The notes under the pieces were generated by a model, which made no database searches, was not told the origin of the DNA, and saw only the letters and a program-made list of their open reading frames with translations. This document shows positions 8,430-16,715 of a stretch of 64,000 nt of DNA, in pieces; position 1 is the stretch's first letter; each line of letters opens with the position of its first letter. Position numbers and translations under genes: made by a program. The stretch lies in NCBI GenBank assembly GCA_049289295.1, contig JBATLL010000075.1, forward strand, positions 1-64,000, read 5' to 3'. Source of the stretch: BOKV01 sp049289295 (lineage in GTDB: Bacteria > Pseudomonadota > Alphaproteobacteria > Rhizobiales > Rhizobiaceae).

Positions 8430-9290
8430 TCAGCCTGGCGGCACGACCTCGAGCTTCAGCCGATCGAGCGGGCTCTCCGTGCGACGGATAAGCCCATTTG
8501 AAACCATCGTGTAGCGCGCCGTGCTGGACAGATTGCTATGACCAAGCAGCACCTGGATGATGCGAATATCGACCCCGCTTTCCAGAAGGTGGGTGGCGAA
8601 GCTGTGCCGCAACGTGTGCACCGTCACCCGCTTGTCGATGCCGGCCGCGGCGCGAGCCGACCGGCAGGCCGAATGAAGGACCTGAACGTCGATCGGCTTG
8701 CTCTCGTCACGACCGGGAAACAGCCACTGTACGGGTCGAGCCAGACGCCAGTAGGTGCGCAAAATGCCGAGCAACTGCACCGACAGCATGACTGTGCGAT
8801 CCTTGCCGCCCTTACCGTGCTCGACCCGGATGACCATCCGGCCACTGTCGATGTCGCCGACCTTCAAGCCAACGGTCTCGGAGGCGCGCAGTCCCGCTGC
8901 GTAGGCCGTTGTCAGCGCTGCGCGCGTCTTCAGGCTCGGCACCGCCTCGAGGAAACGAACCACTTCGTCGGCATTGAGCACCACGGGAAGCTTGCGCGGT
9001 TCGCGGGCATACGGGATCCGCTCCGGAATCTCGCCATGGCCGAGGGTCACTCCGTAGAAAAACCTCAGCGCGCAGACCGTTTGGTTCAGCGCGGGCCAGG
9101 AGATCCCGGTCGATACAAGATGCACCTGAAAGGACCGTACATCCTCAAGGCCAAGCCGGTCCGGCGGGCGCTCGAAATGTCGGCTGAACTTCGACACTGC
9201 ATGAAGGTAGGATCGTTGCGTCGCAGGCGACAGATTGCGGACGGTCATGTCCTCGATCATGCGGCGGCGCAAAGGGCTTAACTCGGCCAT
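8430..9290 (-). CDS. Tyrosine recombinase associated with IS91-type element
   Basis: 286 residues. The N-terminal SAM-like DNA-binding domain (MTVRNLSPATQRSYLHAVSK) precedes the catalytic domain with all signature residues: Arg in AAGLRASETVGL, HTLRHSFATHLL (His-x-x-Arg), LLGHSNLSSTARYT (His, then nucleophile Tyr). It is the accessory integrase that commonly precedes the transposase in this IS91 subgroup. The stop lies 12 nt upstream of the transposase ATG, so the two are cotranscribed. It appears intact. Confidence 0.9.
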   Translation of the reverse strand: MAELSPLRRRMIEDMTVRNLSPATQRSYLHAVSKFSRHFERPPDRLGLEDVRSFQVHLVSTGISWPALNQTVCALRFFYGVTLGHGEIPERIPYAREPRKLPVVLNADEVVRFLEAVPSLKTRAALTTAYAAGLRASETVGLKVGDIDSGRMVIRVEHGKGGKDRTVMLSVQLLGILRTYWRLARPVQWLFPGRDESKPIDVQVLHSACRSARAAAGIDKRVTVHTLRHSFATHLLESGVDIRIIQVLLGHSNLSSTARYTMVSNGLIRRTESPLDRLKLEVVPPG

Positions 9291-9907
9291 CGGAGGTGCT
9301 CCTGTCTAATGGATCGGGCTTCAACAACCGCGATCCTCGCAGACAGTAGGCTTCATCCCAACCGCACGCTCCAATGCCGCGGAGCGGCTTCGTTCAATCC
9401 CGAAAATGAGTCAACCCGTCCAGCCGTTGGTATAACTTGATCAACTGGTGCGGATCAGAGGAAAACCCCGCAGTATTCGAGCAGACAACGGTCCGCAGTT
9501 CGCTGGGCGACTGCTCGACCATTGGGCCTATCTGAACAAGGTCAAGTTGGACTTCTCAAGGCGAGGCAAACCCACCGATAATGCCTACATAGAAGCCTTC
9601 AATAGCCGCCTGAGGCAGGAGTGTCTGAACGCGTCGTGGTTCCTGTCAATGGATGACGCCCGAGCGCGGATCAACAACTGGAGGTCCGACTATAATGAAA
9701 ACCGGCCGCATTCATCGCTTGTAAACTTGACGCCGAGCGATTTTGCGGCCCAACTGAACCAAACCTGAAAGGTCGCATGAAGACCGGACTAAAAATGGGG
9801 TGGACTCCTAGGGCGTCTCACTCTTCGTCGGTGCGGGGACGGATGCGGTTCAACATGCCGGTTGCGGACGTGCGATTAGCAAGGTAACGTCACTTGGGGG
9901 TTACAGG

Positions 9908-10969
9908 ATGCGATACTATGAGGGCGTTCGTGCCTTCATCACCGGCCATACCGGCTTCAAAGGCAGTTGGTTGTCTGCTTGGCTCAAACAGGACGGTGCC
10001 GATGTGGCCGGGATCTCGTTCGCACCCGAGCCCGGTCGTCCGAGCCTGTTCGATGAGGCACGAATTGCAGCAGGTATGCAGTCACATATCGGCGACATTC
10101 GTGACTTCGATCTCGTCCGCAAGGTTATGAATGACACCCGCCCGCAGATCGTCTTCCATCTCGCCGCGCAGCCGCTCGTCCGCCAGTCATATCGCGATCC
10201 GATCGAAACCTTCGGGTCAAACGTCATGGGGACGGTCCACGTTCTGGAAGCCGCGCGCTCCTGCCCATCTGTACAGGCCGTGGTATGCGTCACGACAGAC
10301 AAGGTCTATGAAAACAGGGAGTGGGAATGGGGGTACCGCGAGATCGACCCCCTCGGCGGCAAAGACCCCTACAGTGCCAGTAAGGCTGCCGCCGAACTTG
10401 TCGCCGCATCGTACCGTCAGACGTTGCTGCCCATGGCAGGCGATATCCGCATGGCGACCGTGCGTGGCGGCAACGTGATCGGCGGCGGCGATTGGTCGGA
10501 GGACCGGCTGGTACCGGACCTCGTGCGCTCGCTAGAGTCTGACAAGCCCATCACGCTGCGGAATCCGGGCTCCATTCGGCCATGGCAGCACGTCCTCGAA
10601 CTTGTAGACGCCTATCTGCATCTTGGACGACATCTGCTGGACGGGGATGTTGCAGCGGGCGGAGCCTGGAATTTTGGGCCGGACCGCGGTAACGAGGTCA
10701 CAGTCGAGCGCCTTGTGTCCGACATGCTAATGGCCTGGGGCGGCGAGGCGGTGCCTGTACTCGTGGAGCCGTCGCCGTTACGAGAAGCGAACTTCCTGCG
10801 CCTCGATATCGCGAAAGCGGCCCAAAACCTCGCTTGGTCGCCTATTTTGGATTTCGTACAGACGATCCGTCTGACGGCCGATTGGTACAGTCGGCGTCAT
10901 CGAGGCGAAGCGCCGGCGGCGCTGCTCGCCGAGCAACTCGCCTGGTATCGCACGAGGCGAGGCCGATGA
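9908..10969 (+). CDS. rfbG: CDP-glucose 4,6-dehydratase
   Basis: 353 residues. Converts CDP-glucose to CDP-4-keto-6-deoxyglucose, using bound NAD. Short-chain dehydrogenase signatures: ITGHTGFKGSWLSAWL (nucleotide binding, residues 11-26), HLAAQPLVRQSYRDPIETF, CVTTDKVYENREWEWGYRE, and the Tyr-x-x-x-Lys of DPYSASKAAAE at about 155-159. These phrases are diagnostic of RfbG as distinct from dTDP- or GDP-sugar dehydratases. First gene of the rightward operon; its TGA overlaps the next ATG. The matching cytidylyltransferase rfbF lies three genes downstream, but the pyridoxamine-type dehydrase RfbH of the 3,6-dideoxyhexose route is not here. Confidence 0.93.
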   Translation: MRYYEGVRAFITGHTGFKGSWLSAWLKQDGADVAGISFAPEPGRPSLFDEARIAAGMQSHIGDIRDFDLVRKVMNDTRPQIVFHLAAQPLVRQSYRDPIETFGSNVMGTVHVLEAARSCPSVQAVVCVTTDKVYENREWEWGYREIDPLGGKDPYSASKAAAELVAASYRQTLLPMAGDIRMATVRGGNVIGGGDWSEDRLVPDLVRSLESDKPITLRNPGSIRPWQHVLELVDAYLHLGRHLLDGDVAAGGAWNFGPDRGNEVTVERLVSDMLMAWGGEAVPVLVEPSPLREANFLRLDIAKAAQNLAWSPILDFVQTIRLTADWYSRRHRGEAPAALLAEQLAWYRTRRGR

Positions 10970-11919
10970 CTACTAGGCGGGCGCTCGTCACGGGCGCGAG
11001 CGGCTTCATTGGGCGGGCGCTGACGGCTCATCTTGTCGCTTCTGGTTGGGACGTTGCTGTCCTCGTACGCGATGGCTCGCGGTTTTCGACCCAAGCCCGG
11101 ATGCTTATCGCCGAAACCTTCAACGACGAAGCGCTAACGGCGGCGCTCGGGGACGAGCGCTTTGACATCGTCTTTCACCTTGCCGCCTACGGCGTGGCGC
11201 CCGAACAGCGTGATCCTAAGACCATGTTCGCAGTCAACGTCGCGGGAACGGCCGCCATTGTCCGTGCGGCGCGCCGCGTGGGCGCTAGGGCGCTCGTCTA
11301 TGCCGGCTCTAGCGCAGAATACCGAGAGGCGGCTCACGGCACCTCTATCGTTGAGGACTATCCCCTCACCACGAAGGGACTGTACGGCGCCTCGAAGGCC
11401 GCCGGCGGATTCTGGGGCGGCTCACTCGCCCTGCACGCGGGTATCGTCTTTCAGTGGGTGCGGATCTTCGGCGTGTTCGGATTCGGCGAGGCACCGCACC
11501 GCCTCTTTCCGGCGATCGCGAGCAAGCTTGGAAAGGGTCAGCCGGTCGATCTCTCTCCGGGAGATCAGACGCGCGACTTCCTTCACGTGGACGATGTCGT
11601 AGCGGGGCTCACAGCAGCGGGCGAAGCCGCGATGCGGGGTACTGGCGACCGGTTCAATCTCTGCTCGGGTGTTCCGGTTACGGTGCGTGAGATCGCTTGC
11701 ACTTTCGCGGACCGAATGGGCCGACCGCGCGATCTGCTTCGCTTCGGCGCGATACCCTATCGACCAGATGAAAATCTCTGGCTGCTGGGAGATGGCTCCG
11801 CCCTGCGCCGGGCAACAGGCTTCACGCCGGCCCTAACGCTATTGGGGGGGATCGATCGATTTCTCGCAGAGCTGTCGTCGTCGGAGACGTTCGCTAATGG
11901 GTCCGAGGGATGGTCATGA
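10966..11919 (+). CDS. NAD-dependent sugar epimerase/reductase
   Basis: 317 residues from the ATG that overlaps the rfbG stop (ATGA); a longer frame upstream is only rfbG in another phase. Extended SDR family: ALVTGASGFIGRALTAHL (NAD(P) site), FHLAAYGVAPEQRDP, YAGSSAEY and the Tyr-x-x-x-Lys of GLYGASKAAGG, then DFLHVDDVVAGL. Position beside rfbG and rfbF suggests it acts on CDP-4-keto-6-deoxyglucose, as a 4-reductase or epimerase giving a CDP-6-deoxyhexose. That substrate is inferred from context only. Confidence 0.82.
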   Translation: MTTRRALVTGASGFIGRALTAHLVASGWDVAVLVRDGSRFSTQARMLIAETFNDEALTAALGDERFDIVFHLAAYGVAPEQRDPKTMFAVNVAGTAAIVRAARRVGARALVYAGSSAEYREAAHGTSIVEDYPLTTKGLYGASKAAGGFWGGSLALHAGIVFQWVRIFGVFGFGEAPHRLFPAIASKLGKGQPVDLSPGDQTRDFLHVDDVVAGLTAAGEAAMRGTGDRFNLCSGVPVTVREIACTFADRMGRPRDLLRFGAIPYRPDENLWLLGDGSALRRATGFTPALTLLGGIDRFLAELSSSETFANGSEGWS

Positions 11920-12977
11920 CGAAGGATGGCGAGACGCCCCGCAAGCTCATTTCGATTTGCGTGCCAGTCTACAACGAGGAAGACAATATTCAGTCGTTCT
12001 ACGACCGAATATTGACCGTGCTCGACGATCTCGGGGACCGGTACGACTTTGAGATCCTCTTCACCGATAATCACAGCGAGGACGCGACATTCGACCGCCT
12101 CGTCGATCTCTCGAACCGAGACCACCGTGTTCGAGTGATTCGCTTCTCCCGCAATTTCGGTTTCCAGCGCTCGATCCTGGCCAACTACATCAATTGCCGG
12201 GGCGACGCCGCGATCCAGATCGACGTCGACCTTCAGGACCCGCCAGAAATCCTGCCCGAGTTTTTGCGACTTTGGGAAGAGGGCTACCAAGTGGTCTACG
12301 GCGTCCGCCGAAGCCGCCCCGAAGAAAGCCCGCTTCTCCACGGGCTACGCAAACTCTTCTACCGGCTCGTCGACTTCTTAAGTGAAGACAAACTCCCCCA
12401 TGATGCAGGAGATTTCAGGTTGGTCGACAGATGCGTGCTCAATCATCTATGCAACATCACGGACCAGCAGCCGTATCTCCGCGGGCTGATCTCCGCGATG
12501 GGATTTCGACAGCTTGGTGTCGTCTACGACCGGTCTGCACGCGAGCGCGGCAAGAGCAAGTTCAACATAGCGCGGCTCGTCGGCTTGGCACTCGATGGCA
12601 TCCTCCACCATTCGATCGTTCCGCTCCGCATCGCGACCATATGTGGTCTCGTCCTGTCTGTCTTCGCAGCCCTCGGCGGGGCATACTACTTCCTTGCGCG
12701 CCTGTTGTTCCCGAACGAATGGCCACCGGGCATCGCGAGCACCAACATTCTGATCATATTCTCGATTGGCATGAATGCGATATTTATGGGCATCATCGGT
12801 GAATACATTGGCCGTATCTACAAGAACGTGAAGCAAATGCCGCTGACGATCATTGAAGCGGTGATCGATCACCAGGCTGACACCAACGATACCTACCGTG
12901 CGACACCGCGGGCGCCGACCCGCCCAACCAGCGCGGCAGTTCCCACCAACCGCAAGACCATGGGGCAGTCATCATGA
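11916..12977 (+). CDS. GT2 glycosyltransferase, DPM1/GtrB type, two transmembrane helices
   Basis: 353 residues from ATG 11916 (4-nt overlap; CCGAGGG lies 6 nt upstream, whereas the ATG at 11910 abuts it). GT-A domain: SICVPVYNEEDNIQSFYD, FTDNHSEDATFD, and QIDVDLQDPPEILPEF with the DxD-containing DVDLQDP typical of polyprenol-phosphate glycosyltransferases. Two membrane helices follow at about 230-260 and 265-295 (IATICGLVLSVFAALGGAYY, ILIIFSIGMNAIFMGIIGEY). It likely loads a sugar onto undecaprenyl phosphate. The GtrA protein and GT-C enzyme downstream fit a flip-and-transfer pathway. Confidence 0.88.
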   Translation: MTKDGETPRKLISICVPVYNEEDNIQSFYDRILTVLDDLGDRYDFEILFTDNHSEDATFDRLVDLSNRDHRVRVIRFSRNFGFQRSILANYINCRGDAAIQIDVDLQDPPEILPEFLRLWEEGYQVVYGVRRSRPEESPLLHGLRKLFYRLVDFLSEDKLPHDAGDFRLVDRCVLNHLCNITDQQPYLRGLISAMGFRQLGVVYDRSARERGKSKFNIARLVGLALDGILHHSIVPLRIATICGLVLSVFAALGGAYYFLARLLFPNEWPPGIASTNILIIFSIGMNAIFMGIIGEYIGRIYKNVKQMPLTIIEAVIDHQADTNDTYRATPRAPTRPTSAAVPTNRKTMGQSS

Positions 12978-13744
12978 AAGTTGTCATACTCGCCGGTGGC
13001 TTCGGGACGCGGCTTGCCGAAGAGACCGATGCCCGGCCGAAGCCGCTCGTCGAGATCGGCGGGAGGCCTATCCTATGGCACGTCATGAAGCTGTATGCTG
13101 CGGCTGGTTTCGACGATTTCGTCATCTGCTGCGGCTACAAGGGGACGATGATTAAGAATTATTTCGTGAATTACTTCACTGAGAATTATGACATCACTGT
13201 CGATCTCGGCTCGAACACTGTCGGTTTCCACGGTAGCCCGAACGAGGCCTGGAAAGTGACCCTCATAGACACCGGAACCGAAACCATGACGGGGGGGCGC
13301 CTCCGGCGCGTGGCCAAGCACCTCGGGAACGAACCGTTCTGCATGACGTATGGCGATGGCCTGGCCCGGATAAAGATTGGCGACATCGTCGACTTCCACC
13401 GCTCGCACACCAAGAAGGCTACCGTTACGGCAGTGCCGTCTCCCGGCCGCTTCGGGATTCTGGAGCTTGACGATGCGCTCGGCGTGCGCCGCTTCCGCGA
13501 AAAGCCCGACCAGGAGATGGGTTGGATCAACGGCGGCTTTTTTGTGCTCGACCCGTCCGTCATCTCGTACATCGACGGGGACGACACCGTCTGGGAGCGC
13601 TCCCCGCTCGAGAGACTGGCGTCCGAGGGCGAGCTCATCCCCTTCAAGCACACGGATTTCTGGCGGCCGATGGACACGCTGCGCGACAAACGCGAGCTCG
13701 AGGAGCTTTGGCAATCGGGTTCCGCTCCTTGGAAGATATGGTGA
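12974..13744 (+). CDS. rfbF: Glucose-1-phosphate cytidylyltransferase
   Basis: 256 residues, standard length. Makes CDP-glucose from CTP and glucose-1-phosphate, feeding RfbG. N-terminal signature VILAGGFGTRLAEETDARPK with the conserved Lys, IGGRPILWHVMKLYAAAGFD, the family-specific KNYFVNYFTENYDITVDL, MTYGDGLARI (metal-binding Asp), GRFGILELDD and MGWINGGFFVLDPSV. Overlaps its upstream neighbour by ATGA and its downstream neighbour by GTGA, so it is translated in a coupled series. Confidence 0.94.
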   Translation: MKVVILAGGFGTRLAEETDARPKPLVEIGGRPILWHVMKLYAAAGFDDFVICCGYKGTMIKNYFVNYFTENYDITVDLGSNTVGFHGSPNEAWKVTLIDTGTETMTGGRLRRVAKHLGNEPFCMTYGDGLARIKIGDIVDFHRSHTKKATVTAVPSPGRFGILELDDALGVRRFREKPDQEMGWINGGFFVLDPSVISYIDGDDTVWERSPLERLASEGELIPFKHTDFWRPMDTLRDKRELEELWQSGSAPWKIW

Positions 13745-14520
13745 GCGTTATGGATCCACAACAGCGCTCCGTCGCAGAGGAATTCGACAGCTACAAGCAG
13801 AGCTACAAGGATGCGGTGAATGCGTCCCTCGGCTTCTCCGGCCTCGACGTCGATTTCTTCACGCGCGTAAAAGCCGAATACCTGATCGATCTTCTCGCGC
13901 GGCATGTCGGCGCGCTCGATCGCTTGCACCTGCTCGACATCGGGTGCGGGATCGGGAACTATCACAGGCTCCTGCAGCCCTATGTCGGCGGTCTGACGGG
14001 CGTCGACGTTGCCACCGAGTGTGTCGCCCAGGCCGCCTCAGAGAATCCCGGCGTCTCTTACGACAGCTACGATGGTTCCAACCTTCCATACGAGGCCGGA
14101 CGTTTCGACGCTGCATTCACGATATGCGTCATGCATCACGTACCGCGGGCACATTGGCCCAAGTTCGTGTCGGAAGCGTACCGTGTTCTGCGCCCCGGCG
14201 GATTGTTCGTCGTGTTCGAGCACAATCCCCTCAACCCTCTGACCAGGAGGGTGGTCGACCGCTGCCCGTTCGACCGCGATGCGGAATTGCTAAAGGCTCC
14301 CGAGACAGTGGACTTGCTGCGCGAGGCCCGCTTCATGAACGTGGAGCAACGGTTTATCCTGTCGATCCCCGCGGCGAACCGCCTCCTCCGCGGAGTCGAC
14401 CAGCTCTTCGGTGCACTGCCACTCGGGGCACAATATTACGTCATCGGAACGAAACCACCCGATTTGGAGCAAACCGGGCAGCCCGACCAGCGTGATGCGG
14501 CGCATGGTCCGATGGTGTAA
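13741..14520 (+). CDS. Class I SAM-dependent methyltransferase
   Basis: 259 residues if read from GTG 13741, which overlaps the rfbF stop and has GGAAG 5 nt upstream; ATG 13750 is the alternative. Motif I is LHLLDIGCGIGNYHRLLQ, followed by GVDVATECVAQA, FTICVMHHVPRAHW and LRPGGLFVVFEHNPLNPLTR. Likely a sugar or lipid-carrier methyltransferase of the polysaccharide operon; no feature defines C-, N- or O-methylation. The last 25 residues are low-complexity and dissimilar to the fold. Confidence 0.82.
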   Translation: MSVMDPQQRSVAEEFDSYKQSYKDAVNASLGFSGLDVDFFTRVKAEYLIDLLARHVGALDRLHLLDIGCGIGNYHRLLQPYVGGLTGVDVATECVAQAASENPGVSYDSYDGSNLPYEAGRFDAAFTICVMHHVPRAHWPKFVSEAYRVLRPGGLFVVFEHNPLNPLTRRVVDRCPFDRDAELLKAPETVDLLREARFMNVEQRFILSIPAANRLLRGVDQLFGALPLGAQYYVIGTKPPDLEQTGQPDQRDAAHGPMV

Positions 14521-14524
14521 CGGC

Positions 14525-14908
14525 ATGAGCAGGGTCTTGCTCGCGCAGCTCGCGCGCTTTGCTGTTACGGGGGGAGTGGCGAGTGGCGTCTACGCCATCG
14601 TCGCCTATGTCTGCGTTTCCCACGCGGAGCTGTCCGGGACCATCGCCAGCGTGATCGCCTACGCGATCGCCATTCCCGTGTCTTTCTTGGGGCAGAAGTT
14701 CTGGACGTTTCGGTCCCGCGGCGCTATCAGGCAGGAGCTGTCGAAATTCCTTATGCTGCAGATCGGCAATCTCGTCGCCGCGGCTATGGTGATGGGTGTG
14801 CTGACCGATGCGCTGTCGCTCGACCCCGTGATCGGGATAATGGTTGTGGTGATCGTGATCCCGATTCTAACGTATGTCGTTCTCTCGACCCGCATTTTCA
14901 CGATATGA
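14525..14908 (+). CDS. GtrA-family membrane protein
   Basis: 127 residues with four predicted helices, starting LLAQLARFAVTGGVASGVYA and containing the GtrA hallmark SFLGQKFWTFRS between helices 2 and 3. GtrA proteins are thought to help move polyprenol-phosphate-linked glucose or other sugars across the cytoplasmic membrane. It begins 4 nt after the methyltransferase stop. With the GT2 and GT-C genes it forms the GtrA-GtrB-Gtr type triad, which decorates surface polysaccharide on the periplasmic side. Confidence 0.88.
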   Translation: MSRVLLAQLARFAVTGGVASGVYAIVAYVCVSHAELSGTIASVIAYAIAIPVSFLGQKFWTFRSRGAIRQELSKFLMLQIGNLVAAAMVMGVLTDALSLDPVIGIMVVVIVIPILTYVVLSTRIFTI

Positions 14909-14942
14909 GTCCAACCCCGATCATGTACACCTTTGAAAAGCG

Positions 14943-16538
14943 ATGATGATGATGCGTAGAAACCTGTCTGGGCCCGATGGCCTCATCGTCGTGATCTGTA
15001 TGCTTCAGATTGCCGCCGTGTTGGCCTACCTTCTGCGGAACGGTCGCCTATCAATAGTGCCCATTTACGACGATGTCGTTTACTTGATTGATGGAATGGA
15101 GCGACTTGCCGCGCTCGATGCCGGCGGTCTGTGGGGGTTGCTTGCAAGCTTCACCACATCCGTCGCGCATGCGCCTTTGTTATCACTCCTCGGCGCCTTC
15201 GGTCTGCTGGTGAGCGGCGGTGCCGTCTGGGGTGCATACCTCATGAATGCGGTATGGGTCTTCGCTGCATTGGCCCTGTCGTGGCTGCTGATGCAGCAAC
15301 TATCCCCTTGGAGCCGTTTCGGCATCGCATTGGCGATGCTCGCCGCGCCGATGTTTGGATACGCTGTTGCCGAGTTTCGTCCTGACGTCGGCTGGGGACT
15401 CCTCGTCGGTTTCTCTGCTGCACTTCTGGCGACGTGCGACCTGCGCCGAATCGAGCCGCCCACCGCCCTGTGGCTGGGCGCGCTGCTGGGAATCTGTGTT
15501 CTCGCAAAGCCGAGCGCGTCGCCGGCAACAGTTGTCGTTTTGGTTGTCGCGTATTTGGCACAACTCCCGGCCACGATGCTCCCGGACTGGCGAGCCTCGA
15601 TCGGTCCGATTCTGAGGAGAGCGGCGCTGATCAGCATGGCTGCGATCGCTGTCTTGCTTCCCTATCTGATCACGAGCGGCAATCACGTCCTTTCATATAT
15701 CCTGAATGTAATGCTCAGTGAGAGGGAGGTGTGGGAGACGAAAGCGTCTTTCTCGGGGCATTTGATGTATTACATAAATAAGGGTACCGCTCCCTTGATG
15801 CTTGGATGGTTTTGGTATCTTGGGCTACCAATTTTGGTAACCTGTGTGCTGGCCCTGGTCTGGCGCAGGAGTTGGCCGGAACTACAACGTTTCGCCGGCC
15901 TGCTCGCCGCTCTCGCCGTAGCCTACGTCATCCCTAGCTTAAGTCCGGTGAAATCGCTGCTCATTGGAAGCTTGGTGTATGGCTCCTTCATTGCTACTGT
16001 GGTTTATGCAACTGCAATGATTTTGCGGTCTGTAGATGTATCGCCCACTATATTGGTCATTGCTGGCGTAGTCATTTATGCTTACAACTGGACACCCCGC
16101 GCGGGAATGATCCACCGTGACGCGGAAGTGTTTCGTGCTACAGACTCGGCAAATCGGACTGTTTCTCCGATCGTCATTGATAAGCTAGAGGCGATCCCAC
16201 CGACGAATGGACGACCGACCGTACTAGTCACTGTTCCCGGTCCAGTTTATGCAGGTACAATGGACTTCCTGTCGCGTCAGGGGGGCGTTGTAGGGGAGTT
16301 TATTTCAGCATATACTTGGTCGACTTGGGAAATGTTCGCTGATGGGATCGCCAGCGCAGACATTTTGATCGCACAGGAGCCGGGGATGGTCGGACAAGCG
16401 CTTGGGTTCAACTTTCCAAGCGTGGCATTTCAAGACAGAATCATCGAAACTCTCAACTCCGACGCCTCTTTCGTGGGCGCTCCGGCCTACACAGATCCGG
16501 ACGGCAGGTCTGTATGGGTGTTTTCGCGCCGCCGGTGA
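14943..16538 (+). CDS. Polytopic membrane protein, probable GT-C glycosyltransferase
   Basis: 531 residues with roughly 10-11 hydrophobic helices up to residue 380 and a soluble C-terminal domain of about 130 residues. The first periplasmic loop has an acidic pair in IVPIYDDVVYLIDGMERL and a second acidic spot is AEFRPDVGWG; such acidic loops are typical of GT-C catalytic sites. There is no recognisable ArnT or PMT signature. Position after GT2 and gtrA suggests it transfers the polyprenol-linked sugar to the polymer. Translation starts within a run of four ATG codons with no clear Shine-Dalgarno. Last gene of the operon. Confidence 0.7.
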   Translation: MMMMRRNLSGPDGLIVVICMLQIAAVLAYLLRNGRLSIVPIYDDVVYLIDGMERLAALDAGGLWGLLASFTTSVAHAPLLSLLGAFGLLVSGGAVWGAYLMNAVWVFAALALSWLLMQQLSPWSRFGIALAMLAAPMFGYAVAEFRPDVGWGLLVGFSAALLATCDLRRIEPPTALWLGALLGICVLAKPSASPATVVVLVVAYLAQLPATMLPDWRASIGPILRRAALISMAAIAVLLPYLITSGNHVLSYILNVMLSEREVWETKASFSGHLMYYINKGTAPLMLGWFWYLGLPILVTCVLALVWRRSWPELQRFAGLLAALAVAYVIPSLSPVKSLLIGSLVYGSFIATVVYATAMILRSVDVSPTILVIAGVVIYAYNWTPRAGMIHRDAEVFRATDSANRTVSPIVIDKLEAIPPTNGRPTVLVTVPGPVYAGTMDFLSRQGGVVGEFISAYTWSTWEMFADGIASADILIAQEPGMVGQALGFNFPSVAFQDRIIETLNSDASFVGAPAYTDPDGRSVWVFSRRR

Positions 16539-16547
16539 AACAACAAC

Positions 16548-16715
16548 CGTCGCGATTCGTCGACCACTGAACCGCCCCAGGATCCCTTCGCGGAACTGCC
16601 ACCCGCCTTCAGGCAGTTACAGGATCACATGCTTCGACGACCAGGTGGAGATCGGGAAATGGTCGATATCCTGGCGCTGGTCCTGCACCACGATGAACAG
16701 GCTGGTCGTCTGTGA
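16548..16715 (+). pseudogene. IS21-family IstA fragment, interrupted by IS5
   Basis: The frame reads PFAELPPAFRQLQDHMLRR and GGDREMVDILALVLHHDEQA, the latter a well-conserved phrase near the C-terminus of IS21 IstA transposases. The fragment is cut exactly where the IS5 terminal repeat begins (16712), which supplies its stop codon. It lies in frame just after the stop of the GT-C gene. Confidence 0.7.

Larger units (their letters stand above)
6900..9391. mobile_element. IS91-type element (transposase plus tyrosine recombinase)
   Basis: The unit comprises a leftward tyrosine recombinase and a rolling-circle-type IS91 transposase 12 nt apart. On the right, CGCTCC...GGAGCG (9367-9386) can form a hairpin followed by GTTC at 9392-9395, consistent with the terminal hairpin and tetranucleotide target reported for IS91-like elements. 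After that the sequence returns to IS630 end. The left boundary is approximate: it lies somewhere between the IS630 start codon and about 7000. No inverted repeats are expected for this family. Confidence 0.6.
5764..9432. mobile_element. IS630-type element carrying a nested IS91-type element
   Basis: The left tip ATACCAACGG (5764-5773) is mirrored by the right tip CCGTTGGTA (9424-9432). A TA dinucleotide flanks both sides (5762-5763 and 9433-9434), which is the target duplication expected of the IS630/Tc1 group. The leftmost 1.1 kb is the IS630 transposase. Roughly 6.9-9.39 kb is an IS91-type unit and the last 40 bp return to IS630 end sequence. The exact inner boundary on the left is not resolved by eye. 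Confidence 0.8.
5383..9768 (+). pseudogene. IS3-family OrfB, decayed and split by a 3.67-kb nested insertion
   Basis: Three pieces belong together. 5383-5580 reads the N-terminal domain (RVRYGYRYLHILLQREGWHV, NHKRLYRLCCEEGPSIRT). 5626-5763 reads DFMADRLFDEKPFRILISVD, a stop, then EALVTAARTNFRAY, a stop, and VID. 9435-9768 reads LDQLVRIRGKPRSIRADNGP, DFSRRGKPTDNAYIEAFNSR and ends PHSSLVNLTPSDFAAQLNQT. The catalytic second D (ADNGPQ) and E (YIEAFN) survive. Joining 5763 to 9435 gives GAC TAA CTT GAT in one frame, so the intervening DNA is an insertion. At least three premature stops make it inactive. Confidence 0.85.

Noticed and set aside
13522..13740. Upstream extension of the methyltransferase inside rfbF
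   Set aside because: It is rfbF read in another frame; the GTG overlapping the rfbF stop has the ribosome-binding site.
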